A stretch of 64,000 nt of DNA from an uncultured Paracoccaceae bacterium (GTDB lineage Bacteria > Pseudomonadota > Alphaproteobacteria > Rhodobacterales > Rhodobacteraceae). This document shows positions 26,072 to 34,938 of the stretch, piece after piece (the first letter of the stretch is position 1; each line of letters starts with the position of its first letter). The notes under the pieces are model-generated. The model did no database searches. It had not been told where the DNA came from and was given only the letters and a program-made list of their open reading frames with translations. The position numbers and the translations under genes were made by a program. The stretch lies in the NCBI GenBank assembly GCA_947503935.1, contig CANNFR010000013.1, positions 1 to 64,000 of the forward strand, in the 5' to 3' direction.

Positions 26072-26984
26072 TCAGGTCGGATGGGTCCGGTTTCGGTCGT
26101 GCTCTCTAATGGCAGCGGCGACAGCCTCCTGCACGGACGTCGTTCGACGCCCGATCAGTCGCGCGAGCGTTCCGCTTTCGTCGTAGAGCGCCCCGCCCGC
26201 GGCACTCGCATTCCGTATCGGCGAGGATCGTCGCGAGGTGGTCGGGCGTGCCGGTTGCTCTGCGAGCGTCCTCAAAGGCGGCGGGCGCCATGTCTTGATA
26301 TCGCACTGGTCGGCCTGATTGCCTGGCGATCTTGGCGGCCAGATCCGTCATACTATATGCCTGATCACCGGCGAATTCGAGGGTTCGGGTCTCGATTGCG
26401 GCACCCGGCCGCATGAGTGCGGCGGCTGCGTCCGCGTAATCCGCGCGGGCCGCCGACGAGAAGCGGCGCTCGCCAGCCGCTCCGCGGATCGTGCCGTTCT
26501 GCAGCGCTTGGGGCATCGCGACCATGTGGTTCTCAAGGTACCATCCGTTGCGGAGGAACACGTGTTGAAGGCCGGAGCCCGCCAGCATAGCCTCGGTCTC
26601 GCGATGGTCGGTCGCCAGCATCAGCGGCGTGGGCTGCGCATCCAGAATGCTCCTATAGGCGACGAAGCCAACGCCGGCTGCCTTGGCTGCATCGATGACG
26701 TTACCGTGTTGCGTCCGGCGCTGCTTGAAGGAGCTGGACGAGATGAGGAGGAGCCGCTCGACGCCCTTCATCGCGGCGCTCAGCGACGCGGGATCTTCGT
26801 AGTCCCCGGTCCGCGTCTCCACCCCGCGCCTTTGGAGCCGCGCGACCCGTGGATCGATATCTGCCCCCGTCGGACGCACCAAGGCCGCGATCTGGCCTGC
26901 ATCGACCGCGCCAAGAAGCGCGTCGCTGACGAGGCCGCCGAGCTGGCCCGTCGCGCCGGTGATGAGAATTGGTCTATCGGGCAT
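26072..26984 (-). pseudogene. NmrA-type NAD(P)H:quinone reductase, frameshifted
   Basis: Residues 1-255 form a clean QorB/NmrA-like atypical SDR: ILITGATGQLGGLVSDAL binds NAD(P)H, then LLISSSSFKQRRTQHGNVID and a HRETEAMLAGSGLQHVFLRN region. Near 26215 the frame shifts. The true C-terminus (ALYDESGTLARLIGRRTTS then VQEAVAAAI) continues in another frame to 26072. In the reading frame as given the protein ends in a meaningless arginine-rich tail. This is either a natural one-base indel or a sequencing error. It lies 19 bp after the MBL gene. Confidence 0.8.
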
Positions 26985-27003
26985 TCCCCTAGTCCGATCC
27001 GGT

Positions 27004-27996
27004 TCAGCGCATCAGGTATTGCAGGGCGGGCGCGATGTAGTTGGGCTGCTCCCATGTGGGATAGCGTCGGCGCATCTCGGCGATCATCGCCTCGATGTCC
27101 GATCCGCCTGCGGCGACCTGCTCCAGCGCGCCGAGATAGCCGTCCACGTCTTGCGCGATCTCGGTTCCGCCGAGGGCGCCGTGGCCGGGCACGATGACGG
27201 AAGGCGCCGACGCCTCTATCGCGCGGAGGGCGGCGCGCCAGGTCGGCAGGTCGATATCTTCGGCCCCGATCAGCGGCGGGAAGAACGGGACGATGGGATA
27301 GATGCGCTCCTCAATCAGGTCGCCCGCGAACAGCAAGCCCGCATCGGGCACCTCGATCGTCTGGTCGCCGGGCGAATGGGCAAGCCCGACCGAGCGCAGC
27401 ACCACCCCGCGTCCACCGAGGTCGATACGGGTCTCCGAGTCATCATAGGTTTCGTCAGGCGGGGTGATCTCGATGCCGTCGAGTAGGAACTGATGTTCGG
27501 GCGGCAGGACGCCGGCGCGAAACCCGTCTAGCAACCCTTGACCCGAGCGCGCCAGATGATCTGCCTGTGCGGTATTGTAGAAGATGCGCGCGTCTTGGGC
27601 GAAGACCTGCGCGCCGAATCCGTGTTCGGGATGGGCATGGGTCAGGGTCAGGATAATTTCGCGCCCCGGCGCAAGACGCCGCGCCGCGTCAAGCACCGCC
27701 TCCGCACTGTCGATCCCCAGGCCGCAATCGACGACGAGAACCCGCTCTGAGCCCACCACGATGCCGACATTCGGTACCAGCGGAATGCGGCGGTCAGGTA
27801 GGACGTACACGCCCGGCGCAATCTCGGCTGGAAAACGTGCATCCACGCTCGGCTGCGGGTAGGGTGTCGGTGCGGAATCTTCATTTTCAGTTGCACTCTC
27901 CTGCCCAAGTGATGCCGTCGGAAGAAGGCCTGTCGCGGCGATGACGGTAGAAAGCTGAAGGAGTGTTCGACGGTCGGTCCGAGTGTTAAAAATCAT
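27004..27996 (-). CDS. MBL-fold metallohydrolase, exported
   Basis: About 330 residues. The start at MIFNTRTDRRTLLQ gives a Tat/Sec-like leader ending near ASLGQE. The metallo-beta-lactamase core has THAHPEHGFG (His, His and a Glu in place of the usual Asp before the last His), a later GLAHSPGDQTI with His, LLFAGDLIEE with the bridging Asp, and VPGHGALGG. Likely a periplasmic hydrolase acting on a thioester, lactone or similar bond. It lies in an operon with two NmrA-like reductases. Confidence 0.82.
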   Translation of the reverse strand: MIFNTRTDRRTLLQLSTVIAATGLLPTASLGQESATENEDSAPTPYPQPSVDARFPAEIAPGVYVLPDRRIPLVPNVGIVVGSERVLVVDCGLGIDSAEAVLDAARRLAPGREIILTLTHAHPEHGFGAQVFAQDARIFYNTAQADHLARSGQGLLDGFRAGVLPPEHQFLLDGIEITPPDETYDDSETRIDLGGRGVVLRSVGLAHSPGDQTIEVPDAGLLFAGDLIEERIYPIVPFFPPLIGAEDIDLPTWRAALRAIEASAPSVIVPGHGALGGTEIAQDVDGYLGALEQVAAGGSDIEAMIAEMRRRYPTWEQPNYIAPALQYLMR

Positions 27997-28009
27997 GCGG
28001 ATATCCCCT

Positions 28010-28918
28010 TCATAGAGTTGCTTGTGAGGGGGTGCTCGAGTGGTCAGCATGGATCACAGGTCGCAACTCGGCCTCGGCCCAGGCACGGAACGTGGTCGGC
28101 GTATCGTTGCGCGTGGCATTCGGAAGCATGTTGTCCATGCCTTCGTTTTTCGCAGTCATCATGGCGACGTAATCGCGGGCCATACCCTCGCTCGTCCCGG
28201 CAGAGCGGAGCATTTCGCCAAACCGTTGCATCGACATCTCGTGGAATGCGACCGGACGGCCCAGAACATCCGAGAGAATGTTGGCCATCTCATCGAAGGA
28301 TAGGTCGCTCGGGCCGTGGAGCGGAACGTCCTCGCCCCCCCGCCAGTCCAGCGACAGCAACAGCCGCGCTGCCACTGCCGCCACATCCGCCTTGGCAACT
28401 TGAGGCAGCGGCAGATTGCCCGGTGTCGGTGCGTAGAAAGCCCCCTCACTGATTGGCTCGACCTGCCGCATCAGATTATCCATCAGCGATGCGCAGGTCA
28501 GCGCCCGGTAGGCAACGCCAGTGTCAGCGATCAAATCGTCCATGGCGAGACTCTCCGACACGAGACCTGCTGGCCTATTCCAGCCACGGCCGAGGGCAGA
28601 GACACCTACAACATGAGTAACGTTCGAGTCTGGCAAAGCCTCCGCAAACGGACGCGAGAATGCGACGTAGGCCGCATGGGCGCTCAGCGCGGTTGGATCG
28701 CCTGGCGGCAGCCAGAACACACAATCGATTCCGTTCAGAGCTGGACCGATCATTTCTGGGGCATCATGCGATCCCTCTAAAATCTCAACTCTGTCACGCG
28801 CACTCTCGGGCAGCTTTGCCGCATCGCGGACGATCACACGGACAGATGCTCCGGCATCCGAAAGATGACGCAGCACCCGCGCGCCAATATCTCCGGTAGG
28901 GGTTGTGACGAGGATCAT
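28010..28918 (-). CDS. NmrA-like NAD(P)H-binding reductase
   Basis: About 302 residues with a Rossmann start MILVTTPTGDIGARVLRHL, an NAD(P)-binding NmrA family fold. IDCVFWLPPGD and VVGVSALGRGW occupy the usual strand positions. No catalytic Tyr-Lys pair is obvious, as in regulatory NmrA proteins, but QorB-type quinone reductases also lack it. It is the first gene of the minus-strand run and divergent from an AraC regulator, which probably controls the run. Confidence 0.8.
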   Translation of the reverse strand: MILVTTPTGDIGARVLRHLSDAGASVRVIVRDAAKLPESARDRVEILEGSHDAPEMIGPALNGIDCVFWLPPGDPTALSAHAAYVAFSRPFAEALPDSNVTHVVGVSALGRGWNRPAGLVSESLAMDDLIADTGVAYRALTCASLMDNLMRQVEPISEGAFYAPTPGNLPLPQVAKADVAAVAARLLLSLDWRGGEDVPLHGPSDLSFDEMANILSDVLGRPVAFHEMSMQRFGEMLRSAGTSEGMARDYVAMMTAKNEGMDNMLPNATRNDTPTTFRAWAEAELRPVIHADHSSTPSQATL

Positions 28919-29020
28919 GACCAAACTCCTGGCTTGTTCAGATCTCAGATATGAGCGATGATCGGAACGTTACATGTCTAGTGATACGTATTAATATCGC
29001 TATCGTTCAGAAAGCTGCCT

Positions 29021-29956
29021 ATGGATCCTCTGTCCGACATCGTTTCCCTTTTACATCCTCACGATTGCGTCGCGGCGGGCTTCGACGCGGCCGGCGACTG
29101 GTCTATCCAGTTCGAAGCGCATGAGGGGATGAAGTGCAACGCGGTGCTAAAGGGCGCATGCTGGATTGCCGTGAAAGGTGAAACACCCGTTCGACTGGAT
29201 GCAGGAGACTGTGCGATCCTTCCGCGCGGTCGCCCTTTCCTGCTTTCCTCCAAACCCATGCGATCAGGCCAAGATGCGCAGATCCTCTACGCACCCGTCC
29301 GCCATGGCGGCACGGCGGTTTACGGCGGCGGCGGCGGCGGCGGCGGCGAATTTTACATGACAGGGGCGCGCTTCCTTCTGTCCGGCCCACCCGCAGATCC
29401 GCTGCTACGCAGCCTTCCCCCGCTCATTATCGTCCAGACCAGATCGGAAGGCGATACACTCCGATGGACGCTCGACCGCATCGCCGCCGAGTTGCGCGAC
29501 CCAAAAGCCGGGAGCACGCTCTCGATCACGCATCTGTCACATCTGCTCTTGCTGCAGGTTATGCGCTGCCATCTTGCAAGTGCCGCGCCGGAGGGGGTGG
29601 GTTGGTTGGCAGCCTTGTCCGATCCACAGATCGCGCCAGCCATTGCGGCCATGCACGACGATCCCGCTCGGCCTTGGACGGTTCAGAAACTCGCCACAGT
29701 CGCGGCGCAGTCTAGAACATCCTTCGCCGTGCGGTTCCGGCGCGTCACGGGCCAGACCCCGATCGAGTATCTGACCGAATGGCGAATGCTTCTGGCGGCC
29801 GATCGTCTAAGGCGCACGGGGGTCTCGGTCGCCAGGGTCGCGGCGGAGGTCGGCTATGTTTCCGAAAGCGCGTTCGGGGTCGCCTTCAAACGCGTCATGG
29901 GCGAGCCGCCGAGGCGTTTCGCCCGGGACCGGGCTGTACACCGCGCGGCCGGGTGA
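29021..29956 (+). CDS. AraC-family regulator with cupin sensor
   Basis: A 311-residue regulator. The N-terminal cupin_6-type domain has the GDCAILPRGRPFLL strand, and the C-terminal double HTH runs over the last 100 residues (PWTVQKLATVAAQSRTSFAV ... VARVAAEVGYVSESAFGVAF). Between them sits a run of eight glycines coded by a perfect (GGC)8 repeat at 29324-29347, a possible length-variable tract. It is divergent from the NmrA-like gene with about 100 bp between, suggesting that it governs the 28918-24961 operon. Confidence 0.88.
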   Translation: MDPLSDIVSLLHPHDCVAAGFDAAGDWSIQFEAHEGMKCNAVLKGACWIAVKGETPVRLDAGDCAILPRGRPFLLSSKPMRSGQDAQILYAPVRHGGTAVYGGGGGGGGEFYMTGARFLLSGPPADPLLRSLPPLIIVQTRSEGDTLRWTLDRIAAELRDPKAGSTLSITHLSHLLLLQVMRCHLASAAPEGVGWLAALSDPQIAPAIAAMHDDPARPWTVQKLATVAAQSRTSFAVRFRRVTGQTPIEYLTEWRMLLAADRLRRTGVSVARVAAEVGYVSESAFGVAFKRVMGEPPRRFARDRAVHRAAG

Positions 29957-30093
29957 TCCGGGATGAGCCTCATCCCATGGATATCCTGTCCTTGATCCGG
30001 CGGTATTCGAACGATCACAACAATGATCCGGACTGCTGGACATAGCACGTCCTCCTGCCGGGCTTACCTCCCGATCAGCCATGCAGGAGAAAC

Positions 30094-30591
30094 ATGATGG
30101 ACATCGTCATGCACTCAGAACGGAATGCTCTCTCCCTCACGATTATCACACTCTCGATTGCTGCCGGTCTGGGTGGACCGGCAGTCGCTCAGCAGATGGC
30201 GGAGGGTGGACCGGCGATGCAGATCATCCCTCTCGAAGACGGTCTCGACCGCGAGTTTCGGCCCCTTTACGAAGCCGAGCCGGACGGCCCACGGTTGAGC
30301 GTGCTGGAAGGCGATCCGCAGACCGGGCCGTCGGTGACCCTTTTTCGCTACAGCCAGGACTATACGTTCAGCGGTGGTCTGCACTACCACACCCATGACT
30401 ACCGGCTTTGGCTCATTGAGGGTGAGCTGAAGCACTGGGATGAGACCGGCAGCGAAGAAACAGCGACCGTTCTTCGTCCTGGATCCTATCTGTACCAGCC
30501 CGCAGACCTGCTGCATGCAGCCAACTGCATATCGGAGCAGTGCACCGCATATGTGATCTTCGACGGGCCGATCGAGACGCCGCGAGATTGA
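30094..30591 (+). CDS. Periplasmic cupin protein (DUF4437-like)
   Basis: 165 residues with a signal peptide (hydrophobic segment, cleavage near AVAQ|Q) and one cupin barrel: SGGLHYHTHDYRLWLIEGEL supplies three metal-ligand candidates (His, His, and a later Glu) and LRPGSYLYQPADLLHAANC supplies the last His. AGGAG lies 5-10 bp before the start. Substrate unknown; possibly acetylacetone-type or small organic acid chemistry. 30592-30795 contains no gene. Confidence 0.75.
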   Translation: MMDIVMHSERNALSLTIITLSIAAGLGGPAVAQQMAEGGPAMQIIPLEDGLDREFRPLYEAEPDGPRLSVLEGDPQTGPSVTLFRYSQDYTFSGGLHYHTHDYRLWLIEGELKHWDETGSEETATVLRPGSYLYQPADLLHAANCISEQCTAYVIFDGPIETPRD

Positions 30592-30795
30592 GGCATCTGT
30601 CGTCGCAGAAGAAAGCCGTGTGACCGGAAGATCCAATGCGTTCGCGTGTCGGCCACTTGCCGGTCGGTGGGTGCCGGCACGCGGTCCGGCGGTCTTCTTG
30701 CTACTTCAAGAGCGCATTTCAGTTCCGTTATCCGGGACCACCGAGCATGGATATCGAGGTGTCGCAGCGAGTTGAGACGTGACGGCGGCGCCGCC

Positions 30796-31548
30796 TTATT
30801 GACCGGAATTCATTGCCTTGCTGGCCGCAGACTTCGGGCGCGCACCGAACTCCTTGAGGAAAGCGCGCGAGAATGCGTCGGGCGCGCGGTATCCGTATCT
30901 GTGCGAAACGCGGTCTATGCGCTCGCCGCGTTCCAGGTCCGCCTTGGCGAGAAGCATCCTCCACCCGCGCAGATAGCTTGCCGGGCTCTGGCCGACGACC
31001 TGCCTGAACAGTTCCTTGAAGCGGCTGTGGGAGAGACCCGCCGCCTCTGCAAGGTCGGCGTTCTGCCAGAAGCGCCCGGGGTCGGTGTGCATGGCCACAA
31101 GGGCGTAGCTGATCCGAGGGTTTGCAAGGCCCGCCAGAAGACCCGGCGTCGTGACGCCACGGTCCATCTGCAAGCGCAACATCCGCACGACGAGAACCTC
31201 GCCGAGGCGGCTCAGGACCGCCGGAGCGCCGCAGCGTCGTGCCTGATGCTCGGACGAGAGAAGGGAGACGATACTGGAGAGATCGCTGCCAGGCGTCACG
31301 GCTTCGGTCATACGGTCTGGCAGGGCTGCGCGCAGCGGATTTGACAGGGTTCCGAAATCGATCCGCAGGGCGAAGGACGTTTCCCTGCCCTGCGGTTCGA
31401 TCCCGTCTTCTCTGGGGCTGAACACGAGCTGCTCTGCTGGCCCTCCAGGTTCGCCGAAGGCCGCCAGATTTGCATGCCCGAGCGGCGCTTCCGACGCGTG
31501 CAGGCGGAAATGCTCCAGGAGCGCGCTGAGACGGTCGAGCTTGGTCAT
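30796..31548 (-). CDS. AraC-family regulator
   Basis: About 250 residues starting MTKLDRLSALLEHFRLHASE. It has the cupin_6-type N-terminus and a C-terminal AraC HTH pair (FWQNADLAEAAGLSHSRFKE, GERIDRVSHRYGYRAPDAFS, RAFLKEFGARPK). The linker PISYALVAMHTDPGRFW-like stretch is typical of the group that controls oxidoreductases. It is divergent from the peroxiredoxin-like gene (88-bp gap), its likely target. Confidence 0.85.
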   Translation of the reverse strand: MTKLDRLSALLEHFRLHASEAPLGHANLAAFGEPGGPAEQLVFSPREDGIEPQGRETSFALRIDFGTLSNPLRAALPDRMTEAVTPGSDLSSIVSLLSSEHQARRCGAPAVLSRLGEVLVVRMLRLQMDRGVTTPGLLAGLANPRISYALVAMHTDPGRFWQNADLAEAAGLSHSRFKELFRQVVGQSPASYLRGWRMLLAKADLERGERIDRVSHRYGYRAPDAFSRAFLKEFGARPKSAASKAMNSGQ

Positions 31549-31635
31549 TTCGTCCTTCCGGTCGGATATTCCAACCTCACGCAACAGAAAAGACTACTAA
31601 CGTCGGTCGGGAAGAGTTTCAACAGGAGACAAAAG

Positions 31636-32172
31636 ATGCTGATGCCTCGAAAGAAGACCCCCTCTCTATCGGTCGCAACCCTGGACGGTGAGGACTTCGA
31701 CCTGGCCAAGGAGACGGCGGAGCGCGGCACCCTTGTCTGCTTCTACCGCGGATACCATTGCCCGATCTGCGCGACCTACCTTACCGAGCTCGACCGGAAG
31801 GTCGCCGATTTCGAGCAGCGCGGCGTGAGCGTCGTGGCGATTAGTTCCGACACCGAGGACCGGGCGCTGAAGATGCAGCAGAAGATCAGCTCGAAGAACC
31901 TGAGCTTCGGTTACGGCCTTCAGCTCAGCGTGGCGCGGGAGTGGGGCCTTTACATCTCGACCTCCCGCGGCAAGACCTCGACGGGCGTGGAAGAGCCCGC
32001 CCTGTTCTCGGAACCGGGTGTGTTTCTGGTCAGGCCTGACCAGTCGCTCTACTTCGGCCTCGTTCAGACAATGCCTTTCGCGCGGCCGCATTTCGGCGAG
32101 TTCGTCAGCGCGCTGGATTTCGTGATCGCCAACGACTATCCCGCGCGGGGAGAGTACGATGGCCCGGTCTGA
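31636..32172 (+). CDS. Peroxiredoxin-like (AhpC/TSA) protein
   Basis: A 178-residue thioredoxin-fold protein of the AhpC/TSA superfamily. The active-site segment VCFYRGYHCPICATYLTEL has CxxC geometry after the hydrophobic strand, and VSVVAISSDTEDRALKM is the usual following strand. AGGAG precedes the ATG at 31636. It likely reduces peroxides or acts as a thiol oxidoreductase in the cytoplasm, with CPIC giving a vicinal-thiol centre rather than the PxxxTxxC peroxidatic motif of true 2-Cys Prx. Confidence 0.8.
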   Translation: MLMPRKKTPSLSVATLDGEDFDLAKETAERGTLVCFYRGYHCPICATYLTELDRKVADFEQRGVSVVAISSDTEDRALKMQQKISSKNLSFGYGLQLSVAREWGLYISTSRGKTSTGVEEPALFSEPGVFLVRPDQSLYFGLVQTMPFARPHFGEFVSALDFVIANDYPARGEYDGPV

Positions 32173-32192
32173 CCAGCCGCAGGCTTGATTAC

Positions 32193-32214
32193 CTAGCCCG
32201 CTAGCCTTAAGGCT
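32193..32214. promoter_or_regulatory. CTAG-N4-CTAG box upstream of the OhrR-like gene
   Basis: CTAGCCCGCTAG (32193-32204) runs into the palindrome AGCCTTAAGGCT (32203-32214), 27-48 bp before the regulator start. The same CTAG-N4-CTAG layout appears twice in the promoter of the hydrolase gene at 32780, so this is probably the autoregulatory operator of the MarR protein. Confidence 0.5.
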
Positions 32215-32240
32215 CGCCTCAGGGAATGAGGCGGCCTTCA

Positions 32241-32681
32241 ATGACCGATACAACCGAGAAACACCGACTTCTGATCGACGAGCAGCTCTGCTTCGCGCTT
32301 TACTCGACCTCGCGCGCGATCACCAAGGTCTATGCGGGACTGCTTCGCGGTCTGGGCCTGACATATCCGCAATACCTGACGATGTTGATCCTCTGGGAGC
32401 AGGACGGGTTGAGCGTTCAGGAAATCGCCGACAGGATGCAGCTTGAGGGCGCGACGACCACCCCTCTCGTCCAGCGGCTGGAGGCCTTCGGCCTGGTGCA
32501 GAAACAGCGCAGCAGCAGAGACGAGCGGCGTCAGGATGTCTTCCTGACCGGGGAAGGCGTGGCCCTTCGCGACAAGGCGCTCGACATCCCCGAGCGTCTT
32601 GGCTGCGCTCTCGGCATCTCGGACGCGACGGCAAGGGCGCTTTTGCTCGACCTTCGGACGCTTCGCGCCGGACTTCGCTGA
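32241..32681 (+). CDS. OhrR-like MarR-family peroxide/electrophile sensor
   Basis: 146 residues. DEQLCFALYSTSRAITKVY places a Cys at residue 17, the position of the reactive cysteine of OhrR, and the winged HTH follows (YPQYLTMLILWEQDGLSVQE, IADRMQLEGATTTPLVQRLE, then KQRSSRDERRQ in the wing). Oxidation of the Cys by organic peroxides or reactive electrophiles releases DNA in known OhrR proteins. No ohr gene is adjacent; the peroxiredoxin-like gene lies upstream and an exported hydrolase downstream. Start at ATG 32241. Confidence 0.85.
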   Translation: MTDTTEKHRLLIDEQLCFALYSTSRAITKVYAGLLRGLGLTYPQYLTMLILWEQDGLSVQEIADRMQLEGATTTPLVQRLEAFGLVQKQRSSRDERRQDVFLTGEGVALRDKALDIPERLGCALGISDATARALLLDLRTLRAGLR

Positions 32682-32710
32682 GTCCGGAAAGTCGGGAAAA
32701 TCGTCCGATC

Positions 32711-32768
32711 GGTAAATTGACTAGGGCACTAGATACCCGCTAATAGCTAGTACCCTAGTCAATTTACC
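32711..32768 (+). promoter_or_regulatory. 22-bp inverted repeat operator over a promoter
   Basis: Two 22-base arms (32711-32732 and 32747-32768) are inverted copies with one mismatch; each contains CTAG-N4-CTAG (CTAGGGCACTAG and CTAGTACCCTAG). A TTGACT -35 (32717-32722) and a CTAATA -10 (32740-32745), 17 bp apart, lie inside. A dimer on each arm would block polymerase. It precedes the hydrolase gene by 11 bp and follows the MarR gene. Confidence 0.75.
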
Positions 32769-32779
32769 GGAGAGCAGAG

Positions 32780-33544
32780 ATGAAACGAACCTTAGCCAAC
32801 AAAACCTTCGGAGCCGCCCTTGCTCTTCTGAGCGTAGCGTTGCCGACGACCGCCCAGGCACAAGAACTGACCGCCAGATCGGTCGTCCTGATCCATGGCG
32901 CGTTCGCCGACGGGTCGGCCTGGAATGATGTCGTCCCGATCCTGGAGGATGCGGGTCTTGACGTGATCTCGGCGCAGATCCCGCTGACCTCGCTTGCCGA
33001 TGACGTCGCCGTGGCGAACCGGGCGATTGCACGGCTGGAAGGCCCGGTCGTTCTGGTGGGCCATTCCTGGGGCGGCATGGTGATCACCGAGGCCGGTGCG
33101 CAGGAGAAGGTGCACTCGCTCGTCTATGTCGCGGCGTTCGCGCCCGATGAGGGCCAGTCGCTTGCCAGCTATACCGCCGATTTCCCCCATGCGGAGGGCC
33201 TCGACCACCTAGAGAAGGACGGCGCTGGCTACTATCGCCTCACCGATCAGGGTGTCGCCGAGCATTTCGCCTTCGATCTTTCCGAAGAGCAGATCGCGCT
33301 GATCGCGGCATCTCAGGGCCCGATCAACAGCGAGGCCTTGGCCACACCGGTGACGCAGGCGGCCTGGAAGACGAAACCCAACTTCGCCGTCGTCTCGACA
33401 CAGGATCGCATGACCTTGACCGACATCCAGCGCGCTCAGGTCACGAAGATGAACGCCACCGCGGTCGAGGTCGAGACGAGCCATGTGCCGATGATCACCT
33501 ACCCGCAGGTCGTCGCCGAGATGATCATCGAAGCCGCGAAGTGA
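32780..33544 (+). CDS. Secreted alpha/beta hydrolase
   Basis: 254 residues with a Sec signal peptide (cleavage near AQA|QE). The hydrolase core has VVLIHGAFADGSAW (oxyanion loop), the nucleophile elbow GHSWGGMV, and a late TSHVPMITYP containing the catalytic His. It resembles EstC/YcjY-type alpha/beta hydrolases that often sit beside stress regulators. The palindromic operator just upstream implies tight control by the OhrR-like protein. It acts in the periplasm; substrate unknown. Confidence 0.85.
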   Translation: MKRTLANKTFGAALALLSVALPTTAQAQELTARSVVLIHGAFADGSAWNDVVPILEDAGLDVISAQIPLTSLADDVAVANRAIARLEGPVVLVGHSWGGMVITEAGAQEKVHSLVYVAAFAPDEGQSLASYTADFPHAEGLDHLEKDGAGYYRLTDQGVAEHFAFDLSEEQIALIAASQGPINSEALATPVTQAAWKTKPNFAVVSTQDRMTLTDIQRAQVTKMNATAVEVETSHVPMITYPQVVAEMIIEAAK

Positions 33545-33650
33545 CGGAACGCGTGGTTGCGTTCAAGGGGCTGAAGGCCCTGAACGCTGTCGATCACCTA
33601 TCCGAAGCCGGTCCGACCGCCGGCTTCGCCCACCCAGAGGAGAGACATAC

Positions 33651-34028
33651 GTGGAATCTGCCCAAACCTACCTTGAGAAGGCCAATGCCGTGGTTCCGAA
33701 GATCACCTTGGAGGAGGCGATCAAGCTCCATGCCGCTGGCAACGGCGTTTTCGTGGATGTCCGCGACAGCGCGGATATCACGAAATCCGGCACGATCGCG
33801 GGCGCGCTAATGATCCCTCGCGGCCTGATCGAGTTTGCCGCCGATCCTCAGACGCCGTTGCACAATCGGGCGCTGGCCAAGGATGCCGACATCTATCTTG
33901 TCTGCGGCCTTGGCGGACAGGCGGCTTTGTCAGGAAAGACCCTGATCGAGATGGGCTTCACCTCGGTCACCAATATCGGTGGCTTCGGGGCGTGGAAAGA
34001 GGCCGGGGGGCCGACCCAGCAGACGTGA
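33651..34028 (+). CDS. Rhodanese-domain protein
   Basis: 125 residues from a GTG with AGGAGAG upstream. A single rhodanese fold: ITLEEAIKLHAAGNGVFVDV, RDSADITKSGTIAGALMIPR, and the active loop DIYLVCGLGGQAALSGKTL with its Cys. The usual CRxGxR loop is CGLGGQA, without arginines, so sulfurtransferase activity may be altered. Probably in one unit with the hydrolase gene 107 bp upstream. Cytoplasmic. Confidence 0.82.
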   Translation: MESAQTYLEKANAVVPKITLEEAIKLHAAGNGVFVDVRDSADITKSGTIAGALMIPRGLIEFAADPQTPLHNRALAKDADIYLVCGLGGQAALSGKTLIEMGFTSVTNIGGFGAWKEAGGPTQQT

Positions 34029-34047
34029 GGCCAGCACAGAAGAGGAG

Positions 34048-34080
34048 CGGGGCATCGCGCCCATGAACCGCGATGCCCCG
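34048..34080. terminator. Bidirectional terminator hairpin
   Basis: CGGGGCATCGCG and CGCGATGCCCCG form a perfect 12-bp stem with a 9-base loop between two convergent genes (rhodanese and SDR). A strong T-tract is lacking on either side. Confidence 0.7.
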
Positions 34081-34105
34081 GCTTGTTCGTGACCTGCCGC
34101 AGTCT

Positions 34106-34828
34106 TCAGGCCGGCGATGCAGTGGGACGAATGGTGATCTCGGACGTATCGACACGGTCGGGTGCCTCGATCACATGGCGGACCGCCCGCGCGATGTCAG
34201 CAGGCTTCAGGGCGATCTTCCGGAAGTCGTCCATGAGAGCCTTGGTCTCCGCATGGGTGATCGTCGATGCGAGATCGCTTTCCACGACACCGGGATTGAC
34301 GCAGGTGACGCGGATCCTGTCGTTTTCCTGGCGCAGCCCGTCCGAGATCGCGCGAACCGCGAACTTCGTCGCGCAGTAGACCGCGGCCGTCGGCACGACG
34401 TAGAGGGCGCCAATCGAGGCGATGTTGATGATGTGTCCGCTTCCCTGACGTTCCATGTGTGGAAGCACGGCGCCGATGCCCCAGAGCACGCCTTTGATGT
34501 TGACGTCGACCATCCGATCCCATTCGTCGTGCTTGCCTGCCGACAGGGGAGAGAGCGGCATGACCCCGGCGTTGTTGACGAGCACGTCGATCCGGCCCCA
34601 GGTTTCGATGGCACGTTGGGCGAAGGCCGTCATCGCCTTGCGATCCGTCACATCGACCGCCATCGCCTCGGCCTTGCCCCCTGCCCTCACGATGTCCCTT
34701 GCGACCGCCTCGGTCCTGTCCTGCCGGCGCGCGCCGAGAAGCACCGTCGCGCCCGCTGTTCCGAGCTCTCTCGCGATGCCTTCACCTATGCCACTCGATG
34801 CGCCGGTGATGAGAATGACCTTGTCCAT
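34106..34828 (-). CDS. Short-chain dehydrogenase
   Basis: A 240-residue classical SDR: TGASSGIG at 8-15, DVLVNNAGVMPL, Ser in IINIASIGALY, and the Tyr-Lys pair in YCATKFAVRAIS. RVTCVNPGVVESDL follows. This is the YdfG-like group of NADP-dependent reductases. Start MDKVILITG at 34828 with AGGAGG ahead. It is followed by the terminator at 34048-34080. Likely reduces carbonyls from the same electrophile stress as its neighbours. Confidence 0.88.
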   Translation of the reverse strand: MDKVILITGASSGIGEGIARELGTAGATVLLGARRQDRTEAVARDIVRAGGKAEAMAVDVTDRKAMTAFAQRAIETWGRIDVLVNNAGVMPLSPLSAGKHDEWDRMVDVNIKGVLWGIGAVLPHMERQGSGHIINIASIGALYVVPTAAVYCATKFAVRAISDGLRQENDRIRVTCVNPGVVESDLASTITHAETKALMDDFRKIALKPADIARAVRHVIEAPDRVDTSEITIRPTASPA

Positions 34829-34938
34829 ATTGACCTCCTGTCCTGTCTGGGAAGTCGAGAGATGGGTGGGTGCGAGGATATCGGTTAGTCCTCGACCGCT
34901 GGACGCATTGGAAAGCAATGCTAACCAATGGTTCAGCG

